Shown here: one piece after another, positions 1 to 9,144 of the stretch
Layout: each line of letters begins with the position of its first letter
Numbering within the stretch: position 1 is the stretch's first letter
Assembly: GCA_034769895.1 (NCBI GenBank)
Contig: CM068367.1
Span: 1,312,821,046 to 1,312,885,045 of the forward strand
Length of the DNA stretch: 64,000 nt
Direction: 5' to 3'
DNA from: Magicicada septendecula
Lineage: Eukaryota; Arthropoda; Insecta; Hemiptera; Cicadidae
The notes under the pieces: generated by a model
Seen by the model: the letters and a program-made list of their open reading frames with translations, nothing else
What the model was told of the DNA's origin: nothing
Database searches by the model: none
Made by a program: the position numbers and the translations under genes

Positions 1-1094
1 AAGAACATTTTTAAAATTATTAATAGTATAATGTTTTTAAATTATTTTGTGTATTATTGTAATGTATTATAAACACACTACAGCAGACAAACACAATTTT
101 AGGTAATATTTATCAATTTAGACATAGGGAGGTCCAAAATCAAACAAGCAAAGGTTCCCAACTATATTGTTTCAGAAAACAATTGACAGTCGCAGGTCAA
201 GCAGCACTCTCCAGTCCCACCATGCTGCTTGCTTATTGCGCCTTTGATTTTTCTTTGTTTATTTTACTCATCTGTATTACCTTACTGCATAACCATAAAA
301 CATGTTGATGACAAAAGGAAAGTGGAAATAATTTTAGATTAAAAAATCGTAAATCTGAAATTTGCACGTAGAAATATTTATGAAATGATGGGTAACAAAT
401 GTATCATGAAAATAAATGAATTTTACCATGTACCTATCGTATACAAAGATAATGGATATTATTAATCTTTAATATAATGCCATTTAAAAACTAATTATAG
501 ATCAATATCATTTTTCTAATTTACCTAAATAAATACAAATATAACAGTTTTATTTGTTATTAAACAAATAAATAATTTATCATATTTAGTTGATGTTTCT
601 GTAGAGACAAAAACTTACTGTCATAAGAGGTTTCAGTGTTATTTATCAACTCCAAATTGGCTGTTTGTTGTTCACTTGGGGGGGGGGGGGGACAAAAAAC
701 ACAATGCTGCAGTTACTTTTGGGTGGCAGTAACATTTCACTTATGATAAAGTTTGGTCTGATCATTACAAGGTCCTTAAGATAATTGTGTGTACTGAAAA
801 CGTTTTTTGACTGATTTCTAATAGCCAGGCTAGTATTTACCATATTGAACATCTTGACATGAGTGGATCAATGTGTGCACTCATGAATCAGAACTGTGTT
901 AAGTAGCAGTTTGGTGGGGTAGGAAGTGGGACAAGCAGTGCTTGACCTTGGAGTGCAGATTGAATTCAGCAGAGAGTAGTTTAATTTAATTGCATTAGAT
1001 GTAAGAATGGCAATGAAAAACACCAATTGACTATCTGAAAACTACTATATTTAATATGTGTAATATAAGATGAAATCTGACAGGGAACCGGGTG
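1..1094. other. AT-rich non-coding stretch, no gene seen
   Basis: I see no exon, transposase or RNA gene here. Short open frames lack any family motif. The stretch probably lies in an intron of, or just upstream of, the VPS26C exons that begin at 3775. Earlier VPS26C exons (roughly the first two thirds of the protein) were looked for by eye and not found, so they probably lie outside the window. Confidence 0.5.
678..691. repeat. Poly-G homopolymer, 14 bp
   Basis: An uninterrupted run of 14 G. On the minus strand it makes a proline run in a short, otherwise featureless open frame, which I do not take as coding. Such runs are prone to length error. Confidence 0.9.
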
Positions 1095-1860
1095 AGGGAT
1101 ATTTCATTTGGGGTTTAAAACCAGTTACCAGATTTTAGAATTTCCTGCCCTAATGTATGGCAGTGGCGTATATAGAATTTGGTTTTGAGGAGGGGTGCTT
1201 CCCCATAAATTGACACTCGGGTCATAAATCTCATTTCGGTTCAGCTTCATATAAAAGAAAAAACAAGATAAGACTAATGAACATTACTATCTTTAAAGTG
1301 GCTGAAAAACGTGATAACATCCTGAAATCAGTCCCATTAAAGTAAACGGTAATAACACAGTAAAAATACACATTATTGAAACATTGTTAAAAGGTATTTA
1401 TTGGCTGAATTGATTTTTATACATTTTGTATTTCAAATGTTAACACAGTGTAATAAACCTGTTTATATATTAAAAAAAGAGCTACTACTATATTAGTGTA
1501 CACAGCTAAAAAAATAAAATAAAACTGCTTAAAAATTAAGAGATTAACAAAATTTATCAACTTTTTTGACCCTCTGGAGGGGTCCAGTCCCGTTCGTCCC
1601 CCCCCCATAAATACACCCCTGCTGCATGGATCTGAGTCATGGATACCAAAGAAAGGAGTTTTCTGACAAATTAGAGATGAAATTTATTAGAACAGTAAAA
1701 GGTTGTATTAGATTAGGTCGCATTAGAATTGATGGTATAAGGCAAGACAAGGTAAGACAAGAATTACAGTATAAGTGGAAGTAGCAACACTGTAGAAAGA
1801 AAAAATGAAAGGAACTGAAATGTTTACGTTTATGGAGAAATTAATACCGTCACAGTTACA
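1095..1860 (+). mobile_element. LINE (non-LTR retrotransposon) relic, split by a hAT-type insertion
   Basis: Two pieces read in the same direction as the C-terminal part of a LINE reverse transcriptase ORF. The left piece, up to 1160, reads P-A-L-M-Y-G. The right piece, from 1622, continues L-H-G-S-E-S-W-I-P-K-K and then E-M-K-F-I-R with a conserved-looking G-C-I-R-L-x-R-I-R block. The pattern of (A/L)L(Y/H)GSE(S/A)W followed by a basic stretch is typical of the region downstream of the RT domain in many arthropod LINEs. The two pieces join if the 461-bp element at 1161-1621 and one copy of its target duplication are removed. Stops and the short length make it a dead fragment. Confidence 0.6.
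1161..1621. mobile_element. Small non-autonomous hAT-type element (MITE)
   Basis: The left end begins CAGTGGCGTATATAG and the right end, read inverted, begins CAGGGGTGTATTTATGG, so the termini are imperfect inverted repeats starting with CAG as in many hAT elements. An 8-bp flanking direct repeat, imperfect at 6 of 8 positions, lies at 1153-1160 (atgtatgg) and 1622-1629 (ctgcatgg); 8 bp is the hAT target length. No transposase frame is present. It interrupts a LINE reading frame, which independently supports both boundaries. Confidence 0.6.
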
Positions 1861-2539
1861 CTGAGTTAGTGCACAGCTTTCTGAATAATTTCAAAAAGGT
1901 TGTCATTCTCTGTGTTTCCAGAAATGTAGCTGGTGCAATAGCCAACTATAACCAAAAGATGAAATAGTCAAAAAACTTTCAAAATAAAATTAAACCTCCA
2001 CAAGAGAAAAACAAAATTGTTTTAATGCAATGGGTAACATCACACTGTAGCTTGGATGGAAATGACTGAACATGTTGACAAAAAGAGGGACTAAGAAAAG
2101 TCAATAAACCAGCTCTATCATACTTTAGAATTAAACAAATTATTAATAATCACTTCAAAGTCAGATTGAGGCAAATAACCAAATTTTGTACGAGGAGAAA
2201 ATATGGAAGGCCTTGTCTGATGGACCAAGAAAGAATGCTGTAGCAATCTTTTGGATGACTACAGGATATGACTGCATGCCTGCGCATAGCTTGCCATCTT
2301 CAGAGTGTATTTTTGCTGTGAACTGCATTCCGCTATGAGCCAAGAATATCTTTTGAAGTATGTGAATTGAATTACTTTGGATAGAACTTAATAAAGTTTT
2401 ATTGAAAAGCAATAAACCAAATGACGATCTCAAGTGCCAGAACATTAAATATGTAAATATAGTGTTCATATCTCCAGACAGAGAAGTGTTGGGAGATTGA
2501 GGATAAGAATGTGAAGCTAGAAAGAGAAATGTGCCCAAT

Positions 2540-3003
2540 CCTAGAAGGTCAGAAGATAGTATTTTCTTTCTCTTAGGTTAACAGCCTGCAACCTGATTGG
2601 CATGTCTTAAACATTCTTCTCAGTCTTCAGCCTTTTCTTCAATGCATAGTATGAGTCACAGTTCATGTCTTCAACTATTTGGCCCATGTATTCCAAATGA
2701 ATCCTTCCTCTGTAATCTTTCCCTTCAGCTCAGTGTGCTACAGTATGTGCCCAATTACCTGGACTCCTCTTTTCAAATGGTTTAACAAGCTTTTGTTCTT
2801 TTGAATTCTGAAAAACCTTGTAATTCCTAAGCAACACTCCAAATGTAACTCTTTTAATAAATTCTTCCTCACCTGCAAGCTGATATCGTTCAAAATTAGA
2901 TTTGTTGAATTTTTGTTGAATTAGTTTTTTCTTGTAATTGAATGCATGTATACATATCCTGATTAATTCCACTGAATATTTCTCTAGAACTCTATCGTCA
3001 TTC
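2540..3003 (-). mobile_element. Degraded LINE-like 3' tail
   Basis: On the minus strand the frame from 3003 to about 2730 and its continuation after a stop read as a basic, Trp- and Tyr-containing tail. It includes L-E-Y-M-G-Q-I-V-E-D-M followed by C-D-S-Y-x-x-L-K-K-R. This resembles the extreme C-terminus of LINE ORF2 proteins, where a (W/L)EYM-x-QI-x-D block precedes a short basic end. No RT catalytic motif is visible. It may instead be an unrelated small repeat; the call rests on that one block. Confidence 0.35.
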
Positions 3004-3221
3004 ATAATTTCACTTCCTCAGTATCAGAATTTTTTGCTTCTTGTAGGGCATCATTATTGATTATTATTTTAGTTGTTTCTCGAAATCAAATTGTAAACTA
3101 GGATTTTTGTCTTCTTTTGATTAATCTTCCTGTTGTGACCCTGTTTAATTTACTTTATGCATTCTGATAAGAATTTTCTACAAGTCTGTTGTTAACATTT
3201 TCATTTTCCAGGCTATCAGGC

Positions 3222-3553
3222 CATGGTCTGATGTTATTATTTGCAAACGTTTTAACCATTCCATCGGTGGCCATCTTCAGTGCTGAAAGGACTGAAACAT
3301 CGACAAAGGTCTATAGTCAGTAAACCACAGTACTGTGGCTAAGGCTGATGGCCCTAATAAGGACCCCATATACATAACTTTTTGGAGTCTGCACCAAGTT
3401 GTCGCTGACCACCTCCAGCCAGTCACGCGAAGCCATGACGCTATTGGTTCGCCATGGCATGAGTCCAAATTGTACTTAATAACAGGCTTAAGGGCAGATC
3501 CAGAAGCATGCTGCATCCAGAAACTAACTTTATATGTATTAGGTAGTCCTTAG
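3222..3553 (-). repeat. Unclassified repeat with CTGAAGATGGC-type terminal motif
   Basis: GC content rises sharply against the flanks. On the minus strand the segment includes the block CTGAAGATGGCCACCGATGG near 3270-3290. Similar CTGAAGA-led blocks occur at the ends of the palindromic elements at 7.4-8.6 kb and 46.3-46.7 kb. Opposed open frames of 60-80 codons span it but show no protein motif. It lies directly upstream of the first visible VPS26C exon. I cannot name the family. Confidence 0.35.
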
Positions 3554-3774
3554 TACTCAAGAGTATGAGAATGATATCAGACAGGTATAATATTACAACT
3601 CTTTTCAGATTACAGTAATATTTAAACACACACGCACACACACATTATTTATAATTTTATAGATTTTAATTGGATGCACTTTGTTATGAACTAAATAATA
3701 CGTATATACTGAAGCTACATTAAAGATAAGCACAATTAATAAAATTCATACTGACAAAAGTTCTTTGTTGTCAG

Positions 3775-3871
3775 ATTGTGGTTGAACACTGTGAAGTTGA
3801 CATAAAGTCAATAGAGTTACAACTTGTAAGAGTTGAAACCTGTGGTTGTGCAGAAGGTTATGCTCGTGACG
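3775..3871 (+). CDS. VPS26C: VPS26C (DSCR3) internal exon
   Basis: VPS26C, formerly DSCR3, is the arrestin-fold subunit of the Retriever complex. With VPS35L and VPS29 it recycles endosomal cargo as part of Commander. The exon starts after the acceptor tcag at 3771-3774 and ends at a GT donor at 3872. Its 32 codons include the highly conserved block IELQLVRVETCGCAEGYARD, which I recognise from the C-terminal arrestin lobe of this protein. The exon ends in phase 1, and its last G joins CT of the next exon to give Ala. Together the three visible exons encode about 101 residues, roughly the last third of a protein usually near 300 residues. The frame stays open past the donor to 4002, but that extension reads as intron. 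Earlier exons were not found. Confidence 0.9.
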
Positions 3872-4090
3872 GTCAGTATTTAATAATAGCAATCATAAGG
3901 GAAACATACTTTTATATATGCATTGTTTTAAAATACATAATGTGTTTGGTATTTACAATATGTAAAAGATTCTGCATGGTTAGAGTTATTTTTGTACTGT
4001 AAGCATATATAGTACTATCAGCACAATAAGTGTATAAAAATTTTTAATAATATCAATAATACAGTAGTAATGTCATTTTTGTAATTACAG

Positions 4091-4216
4091 CTACTGAAAT
4101 TCAGAACATCCAGATTGGTGAAGGCAATGTTGTCCGTGGACTACCCATTCCAATTTATATGATATTTCCTCGACTCTTTACTTGTCCAACACTTTCAACA
4201 AGTAACTTTAAAGTAG
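4091..4216 (+). CDS. VPS26C: VPS26C (DSCR3) penultimate coding exon
   Basis: The acceptor is attacag at 4084-4090 and the donor is GT at 4217. The two completing bases plus 41 codons include the TEIQNIQIGEGNV and IPIYMIFPRLFTCPTL blocks, which match the family's C-terminal beta-sheet. The exon ends in phase 1 with a G that joins AA of the last exon to make Glu. The upstream intron is only 219 bp; the downstream intron is about 2.8 kb and contains transposon relics. No frameshift or stop is present, so the gene looks intact here. Confidence 0.9.
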
Positions 4217-5211
4217 GTTAGTATCAGAAGAAGGTAAAGTTATGTTTCTGTAATTTTTGTGATCTAATTTTTACTACAGAAATCAGTCTCTAGTAAATAG
4301 TTTTCTCAAGTGATACGCAAATATTTTTGAAATTTGTGTGTCATTTGTTATAAATCTATCTCTGAAAAGACAATCAAAAACAAAGAAAATTATGTTTCTT
4401 TTATATATTCTTGCTGCATTACCTATTGCAGACAGTTCAAAATCTGTACTCTGCATACTGAACTGTATAGAACTGTATGGTACTTCATAAAGCAATCAGA
4501 TTTACCAATATTTTGAACTGCAAATTGCTAATTGTTTTGTCTACACTCTAGCTGCAAGCGTTCTGTGATGTGCTCTTTTTATTATTCTGTCAGCCATTTC
4601 TACTAACATTAAGTTGTGGCAAGATAACTTTCTGAAAGAAGAAGAGAATAAACATTTTTAATTCTCCACTGTTTTCGTTGTCTAAACTAAATACTGTATA
4701 ATTCACAGTTGAAGTCTCTTAATGGGAAGCTTCATCTTTCTTCTATAAGTAAGCAGATATATGAAAAATATTCATTAGGTAATTCCACAATTAAACTAGT
4801 ACACAGAAGGTTGATGCTACTTCTTAGGAAATCTGAGAACAGTTTTTTCCACTTCTAGTTAACAAAATGTGGGTATGGTCAGTTTCGGGAAGTAAAATAA
4901 TCTGTGCGATGGATTAAACAGTTTCTACCTATTGTAATCAGATTCTACAGTTTCTAAATTGTTTACAATCTATACATAAAAATAATATTGTTATTTCAAT
5001 CGCCATCTACAGTTGTAGACTTAATAAATTTTCTGTTGCAATCTTTTGAATATTTCAAAAATTTTGTCAAGAAAGTTAATTGCATGCAAGATGTGTCTGT
5101 CATTCAGAGTGAATTTATATGGTGGTTTTCAACCAATGTTTGTTTACAGCACACTAATATATGCGTTGACAACAGTACATAAGGCTCAATGAACTTTTGT
5201 GTAAGAAACTA

Positions 5212-5456
5212 CAAGCTCAGGTTTCTTATTAATAACTCAGATCTTTGTTGGAGGACATAAGCCAATAAATCCCCTGGAAAACAAATATGTTTTGTTCTTA
5301 AATATGTTTTATTCCCTGAGTAATTTTCTTTGTTCCTTTTTTTAAAATAAAAATTGGGTTTATTTATTTTAATTACTTTTATCAACAGTGTCACAAAGTC
5401 CTTGAAGTTTTGCGCCACACCTTGTGAACTCGTAGCACACCCATTGAGAACCATTG
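5212..5456 (-). mobile_element. hAT-type end fragment
   Basis: Reading the minus strand from 5456, the sequence starts near AATGGTTCTCAATGGGTGTG and continues into GTTCACAAGGTGTGGCGC. The TGGTTCTCAA...GGGTGTGC start followed by a short G/C-rich segment is characteristic of Charlie-like hAT termini in many animals. The opposite terminus and a target duplication were not identified, so this may be only one end of an old copy. Confidence 0.4.
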
Positions 5457-5562
5457 TTCTACATGTTCTAAAAAATGTTAAACTATGTTTCTAAAAATGT
5501 GTATTGTTATAAGGATAAAATTAAACACATGACAGGAATTTGTGCCATTGATGATATATGAT

Positions 5563-6620
5563 AATAATGAGGCGTAATTATAAAAATAACCGGACTGGTG
5601 TTCAACAATTTTTTATTTAACGTAAAAATAATAAAATATAAAATCAACAGTAAAATATTTATTAAACAATAAAATTAAAAAAATTTTTAAAAATTACATA
5701 ATGGACTATTCCTTTCAATGTACTTCCCTTTCTGAACACTATACCAAAATGTGTGAATTTTCCAGTGTTGAAAACTATGTCGCGGATCAAACAACGTATG
5801 TCTTCTTATTGCTTCTATATGAGCTCTGTTGCTTTTGCCTTCACTGGATCTGGAGATTTGGAGTGGGTTCCTTTTAAAGCAGACGTCATCTCAGGATAAA
5901 AAAAAGTGACATGGCGTTAGGTCAGGTGGGTACAGTGGATCCAACATGGGGCTTCAAAAACGTCTTGACAGAATTTTGAAATTCCAGCGCATTGTCTTGG
6001 TGAAGAATTCATGAGTCGTCCTTCCACATTCAGGTCTCTTCTTCTTGTCTGACCACAAAGAGTTATCAAGAACTCCGTGTAGTAGTTAACAGTTTGACTT
6101 TCAGGCACCTAGTCAACATGAATAATTTCTCACATATAAAAATATTTGTATTCCTTTGAATTTGGATTTAGTTATCCATCCTTCCTTTTGTGTTAGTGAA
6201 TTGGAACCCTTCCAAACCATGGATTGTTGCTTAGTTTCTGAGTCATATAGAAAAAAACTTTAATTAGCCACCAAGTTACTATATTTTTGAAAAGTTAGGA
6301 AAGTTCTTAGTTGTCTTCACAAATGTTTCTTTCTGCTCAGGAGGAAAAAGTCTCAGCTCCACCTTCAAACACATGTTTTTATTTTTAAATTTTCATGTGA
6401 AATCCATTGAACAGTTTTCTTTTTGATGCTAGCCAAGTCAGTAACCACTCAGGCAATGCTTTTTTGAACAATTTTACGGAGTTTTTTGTGGTTTTGTTCT
6501 CCAAGGATCACCTTATTCAATACCACTCCTTCAGCGTGGATTCTTTGATCATTTCCCACTTGTCTTAAAATTTTTTAAACCTGTCAAAAACCTGAGTACA
6601 CAATAAACTCTATTCACCAT
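5563..6620 (-). pseudogene. Decayed mariner transposase relic
   Basis: The minus strand read in three frames gives scattered but ordered mariner blocks. First comes a PPEQKE segment near 6340. Next is a VPESQTVN-Y-Y-x-E block near 6070-6110, then a PLYPPDLTPCHFF block near 5900-5930 (the family has PPYSPDLAPCDFF), then P-E-M-x-x-A-L-K-G-T-H. The last catalytic Asp reads as His, and several stops and frameshifts lie between the blocks. Order and spacing fit a single full-length but dead DD34D mariner of the type related to the SETMAR transposase. The terminal repeats could not be fixed. Confidence 0.6.
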
Positions 6621-7029
6621 AAACTTCCTGTAACTAATGGTATGTTTCTGCAGTGGATTTTCCAGGTTTTATAAGGAATCTAACATTAATGTATTGTTCC
6701 TGAGTAACATTATCCTGACAGAGCTCAGATATATGGTTCAAACAAATGCAATTGTTAAACTGTTGATTTAATGTGCTTGAAAATTTAATAGTTAGTGGAA
6801 GGGAGAGTGCTCACTGTTGTACAACATTTTTAAAAAGCTGCAAAAAAAAATCAGTCTGGTTATTTTACTTCATTAGTGATGACTCCAGCCATATGAAGTG
6901 TTTTGCCAGTTTATTATATGTAATAATAGAAATATGCATGAAAAATAAAATTTGTTTTAATTCTTGTGTTTATTGAACTAATTCTGTATGAATTTCTAGT
7001 TAATTGTTATTTGGGTGTCTTGTTTTCAG

Positions 7030-7112
7030 AATTTGAGGTGAACATTGTTGTTATCTTCCAAAATGACCATCTCATTAGTGAAAATTTTCCAATCACATTG
7101 GTACGATCCTGA
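7030..7112 (+). CDS. VPS26C: VPS26C (DSCR3) terminal coding exon
   Basis: The exon follows the acceptor ttttcag ending at 7029 and encodes 26 codons beginning FEVNIVVIFQNDHLI and ending FPITLVRS, then TGA at 7110-7112. This is the usual C-terminus of the family, where a strand beginning EFEVNIVV closes the arrestin fold. The reading frame fits the phase-1 junction with 4091-4216. The 3' UTR probably runs to the polyadenylation signal at 7317. Confidence 0.88.
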
Positions 7113-7316
7113 TCATTCCCATACCACCATATTTTGGATGGTGCTATGCTGTAAAGAAAGGATAAGAATAAATATGAGGATATGTATTTATGGGAGTCCT
7201 TTATTGTCATATACAGACTTGTACGAATTATGTGACTATTTTATAAGTTAGAAAAAAATACAAATTTTTGGTTATGACTTCATCATATATACTTGTGTAT
7301 TATTTTATATAACAAA

Positions 7317-7322
7317 AATAAA
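7317..7322 (+). promoter_or_regulatory. Candidate polyadenylation signal of VPS26C
   Basis: AATAAA lies about 205 bp after the VPS26C stop codon, the first canonical signal I see downstream in this orientation. The Penelope-derived insertion begins 80 bp further on, so the transcript probably ends before it. Confidence 0.45.
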
Positions 7323-7545
7323 CATATTGTTATTATATTTTTTATTTTCAAGGAAGTAAAGCTAAAGTGTGTGTATATGGTAGTGAAAGTGTGAAGTAAT
7401 TTTCTTGGATTTCGTTGTCCATGACGTGTCCGTTACTTAACTAAATACAACTATTACATTAACGACTCGGAACACAATTTTTATAAGTAAAAACATAAAG
7501 TTTTACCTTACAACCTGAACCGGTTTTCACCTTTAAAAGGCTTCT

Positions 7546-8000
7546 TCAGAGGTTGCTGCTGGTAGCGCTGTCCGTTCTGTTATGGGCGACGGAATCGAAT
7601 TTCGAAAGATCGATGTTGTGTGTGTGGGGTGAGATATGTTCGAATAATGCATGCGATTTTAATTGTGTCTGTTCGTTTAGGATGTCGTTTTTATTTGTTT
7701 TCGTGTGTTTGTATATTTCTAATTGTTCTAGAGTGTCTAGTTTTCGGCCTTTTGTGTCTACGTGTAGAATGTTCATGTTATTGTCGATGTTTTTGTATGT
7801 GTGGTTTGCTTCAATGAGGTGGTTTGCAAAGGTGGATTCTGTAGTGGAGTGGAGTGCCTTTGTGTGTTCAGTGTATCTCTGTTTGAAGCTACGTCCTGTC
7901 TGTCCTATGTAGAATTTGAGCAATTTAGTTTGTAAATACCGGGTAGATCGAATTTGTTTTGTGCTTCGTGTATGTGTTTTGATAGTGTGTGTTCTGTTTT
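7546..8000 (-). pseudogene. GIY-YIG endonuclease fragment of a Penelope-like element (left arm)
   Basis: The minus-strand frame includes YIGQTGRSFKQRY followed by HTKAL, F-A-N-H-L-I-E-A-N-H and a K-H-x-K-T-N-K-N-D-I-L tail. These correspond to the GIY-YIG nuclease that Penelope-like elements carry C-terminal to RT. The GxY half, which should precede YIG by about ten residues, is shifted out of frame near 7925. The N-terminal RT and linker are missing because the palindrome centre lies just beyond. Confidence 0.7.
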
Positions 8001-8059
8001 GTTAGTAGTTTTGTAAGCGATTTTGTACAAAACTACTAACAAAACAGAACACACACTAT

Positions 8060-8507
8060 CAAAACACACACACACAAAGCACAAAACAAATTCAATCTAC
8101 CCGGTTTTTACAAACTAAATTGCTCAAATTGCAACAAATTCTACATAGGCCAGACAGGACGTAGCTTCAAACAGAGATACATTGAACACACAAAGGCACT
8201 CCACTCCACTACAGAATCCACCTTTGCAAACCACCTCATTGAAGCAAACCACACATACAAAAATGTCGACAATAACATGAACATTCTACACGTAGACACA
8301 AAAGGCCGAAAACTAGACACTCTAGAACAATTAGAAATATACAAACACACGAAAACAAATAAAAACGACATCCTAAACGAACAGATACAATTAAAATCGC
8401 ACGCATTATTCGAACATATCTCACCCCACACACACAACATTGATCTTTCGAAATTCGATTCCGTTGCCCATAACAGGACGGACAGCGCTACCAGCGGCAA
8501 CCTCTGA
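8060..8507 (+). pseudogene. GIY-YIG endonuclease fragment of a Penelope-like element (right arm)
   Basis: This is the mirror copy of 7546-8000 on the plus strand. From about 8125 it reads Q-I-A-T-N-S-T in place of the usual Cys-rich YIG approach, so it is frameshifted there. It then follows the same R-S-F-K-Q-R-Y and E-H-I-S-P-H-T-H blocks down to a stop just before the CTGAAGAAGCC end. The two arms differ at scattered single bases, so the palindrome is not an assembly echo of one molecule. Confidence 0.65.
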
Positions 8508-8960
8508 AGAAGCCTTTTAAAGGTGAAAACCGGTTCAGGTTGTAAGGTAAAACTTTGTTTTTACTTATAAAAAACTGTGTTCCGAGTCGTTAATGTAATA
8601 GTTGTATTAAGTAATTTTCATTTTACACTGTCATACGCAAGTTATGTTGTAAACATACTTTGTTACTTTAGTGACAGTAATAACACAGATAATTAAAATT
8701 TTGTAGTCATGGTTGTTTGTTCTGTAGTTAGTTGAAACATGTCTACTGACATAGATAATTAGTAGTCAATACTAATTCAGTTCTAATTTTTAATGGAACA
8801 AACAGAAAAGCCAAAACATGTAGAAAATATGAGATATTAGATATTTTATAAAATAAACAGGGAGAGAGATTAAAATGTGGTATTGAATGAGAGGTATTAA
8901 ATTATGAAAGAAGTCGCCGTCTTCTGTGTATATAAACATATGTAACTTGTATACAAATAT

Positions 8961-8963
<3 letters not shown>

Positions 8964-9001
<38 letters not shown>
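8964..9001. repeat. (TG)n microsatellite
   Basis: About 18 to 19 uninterrupted TG dinucleotides. On the minus strand it makes a Thr-His repeat in a short open frame, which I reject as a gene. Confidence 0.95.
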
Positions 9002-9002
<1 letters not shown>

Positions 9003-9144
9003 ACGTGTTTGCATGTACATTTAAACAAGGTTGGCTTTAAAACCACTGGCCACAAATGACTTCATACTGTTCTCTAGATTTTTTTTCTTATGATGTGCTA
9101 GTTTCTCTGGTGCATGTAGAACAAATTATATTAATCTGTTTATA

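Larger units (their letters stand above)
4217..7029 (+). other. Last intron of VPS26C, carrying transposon relics
   Basis: A GT-AG intron of about 2.8 kb between the last two coding exons. It holds a hAT-type end fragment (5212-5456) and a decayed mariner copy (about 5563-6620), both opposite in orientation to the gene. 4217-5210 and 6620-7029 show nothing I can name. Confidence 0.8.
7405..8608. mobile_element. Palindromic Penelope-like element (two inverted GIY-YIG ends)
   Basis: A 1.2-kb insertion flanked by a perfect 11-bp direct repeat, aagtaattttc, at 7394-7404 and 8609-8619. Apart from a left tail of about 35 bp with no partner on the right, the element is one large inverted repeat of about 580-bp arms centred near 8030. 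Each arm has an outer end with the GACTCGGAACACA block, a CTGAAGAAGCC...GAAAACC segment, and a GIY-YIG endonuclease fragment pointing from the centre outward. RT is absent. The same tail-plus-inverted-ends architecture is seen at 57086-58247, which retains part of RT and identifies the family as Penelope-like. Confidence 0.75.

Noticed and set aside
3778..4002. A 74-codon plus-strand ORF as an independent small gene
   Set aside because: Its first half is the VPS26C exon ending at 3871; the rest is intron read through after a GT donor.
8790..9020. Thr-His repeat protein on the minus strand
   Set aside because: It is only the translation of the (TG)n microsatellite with no other protein feature.
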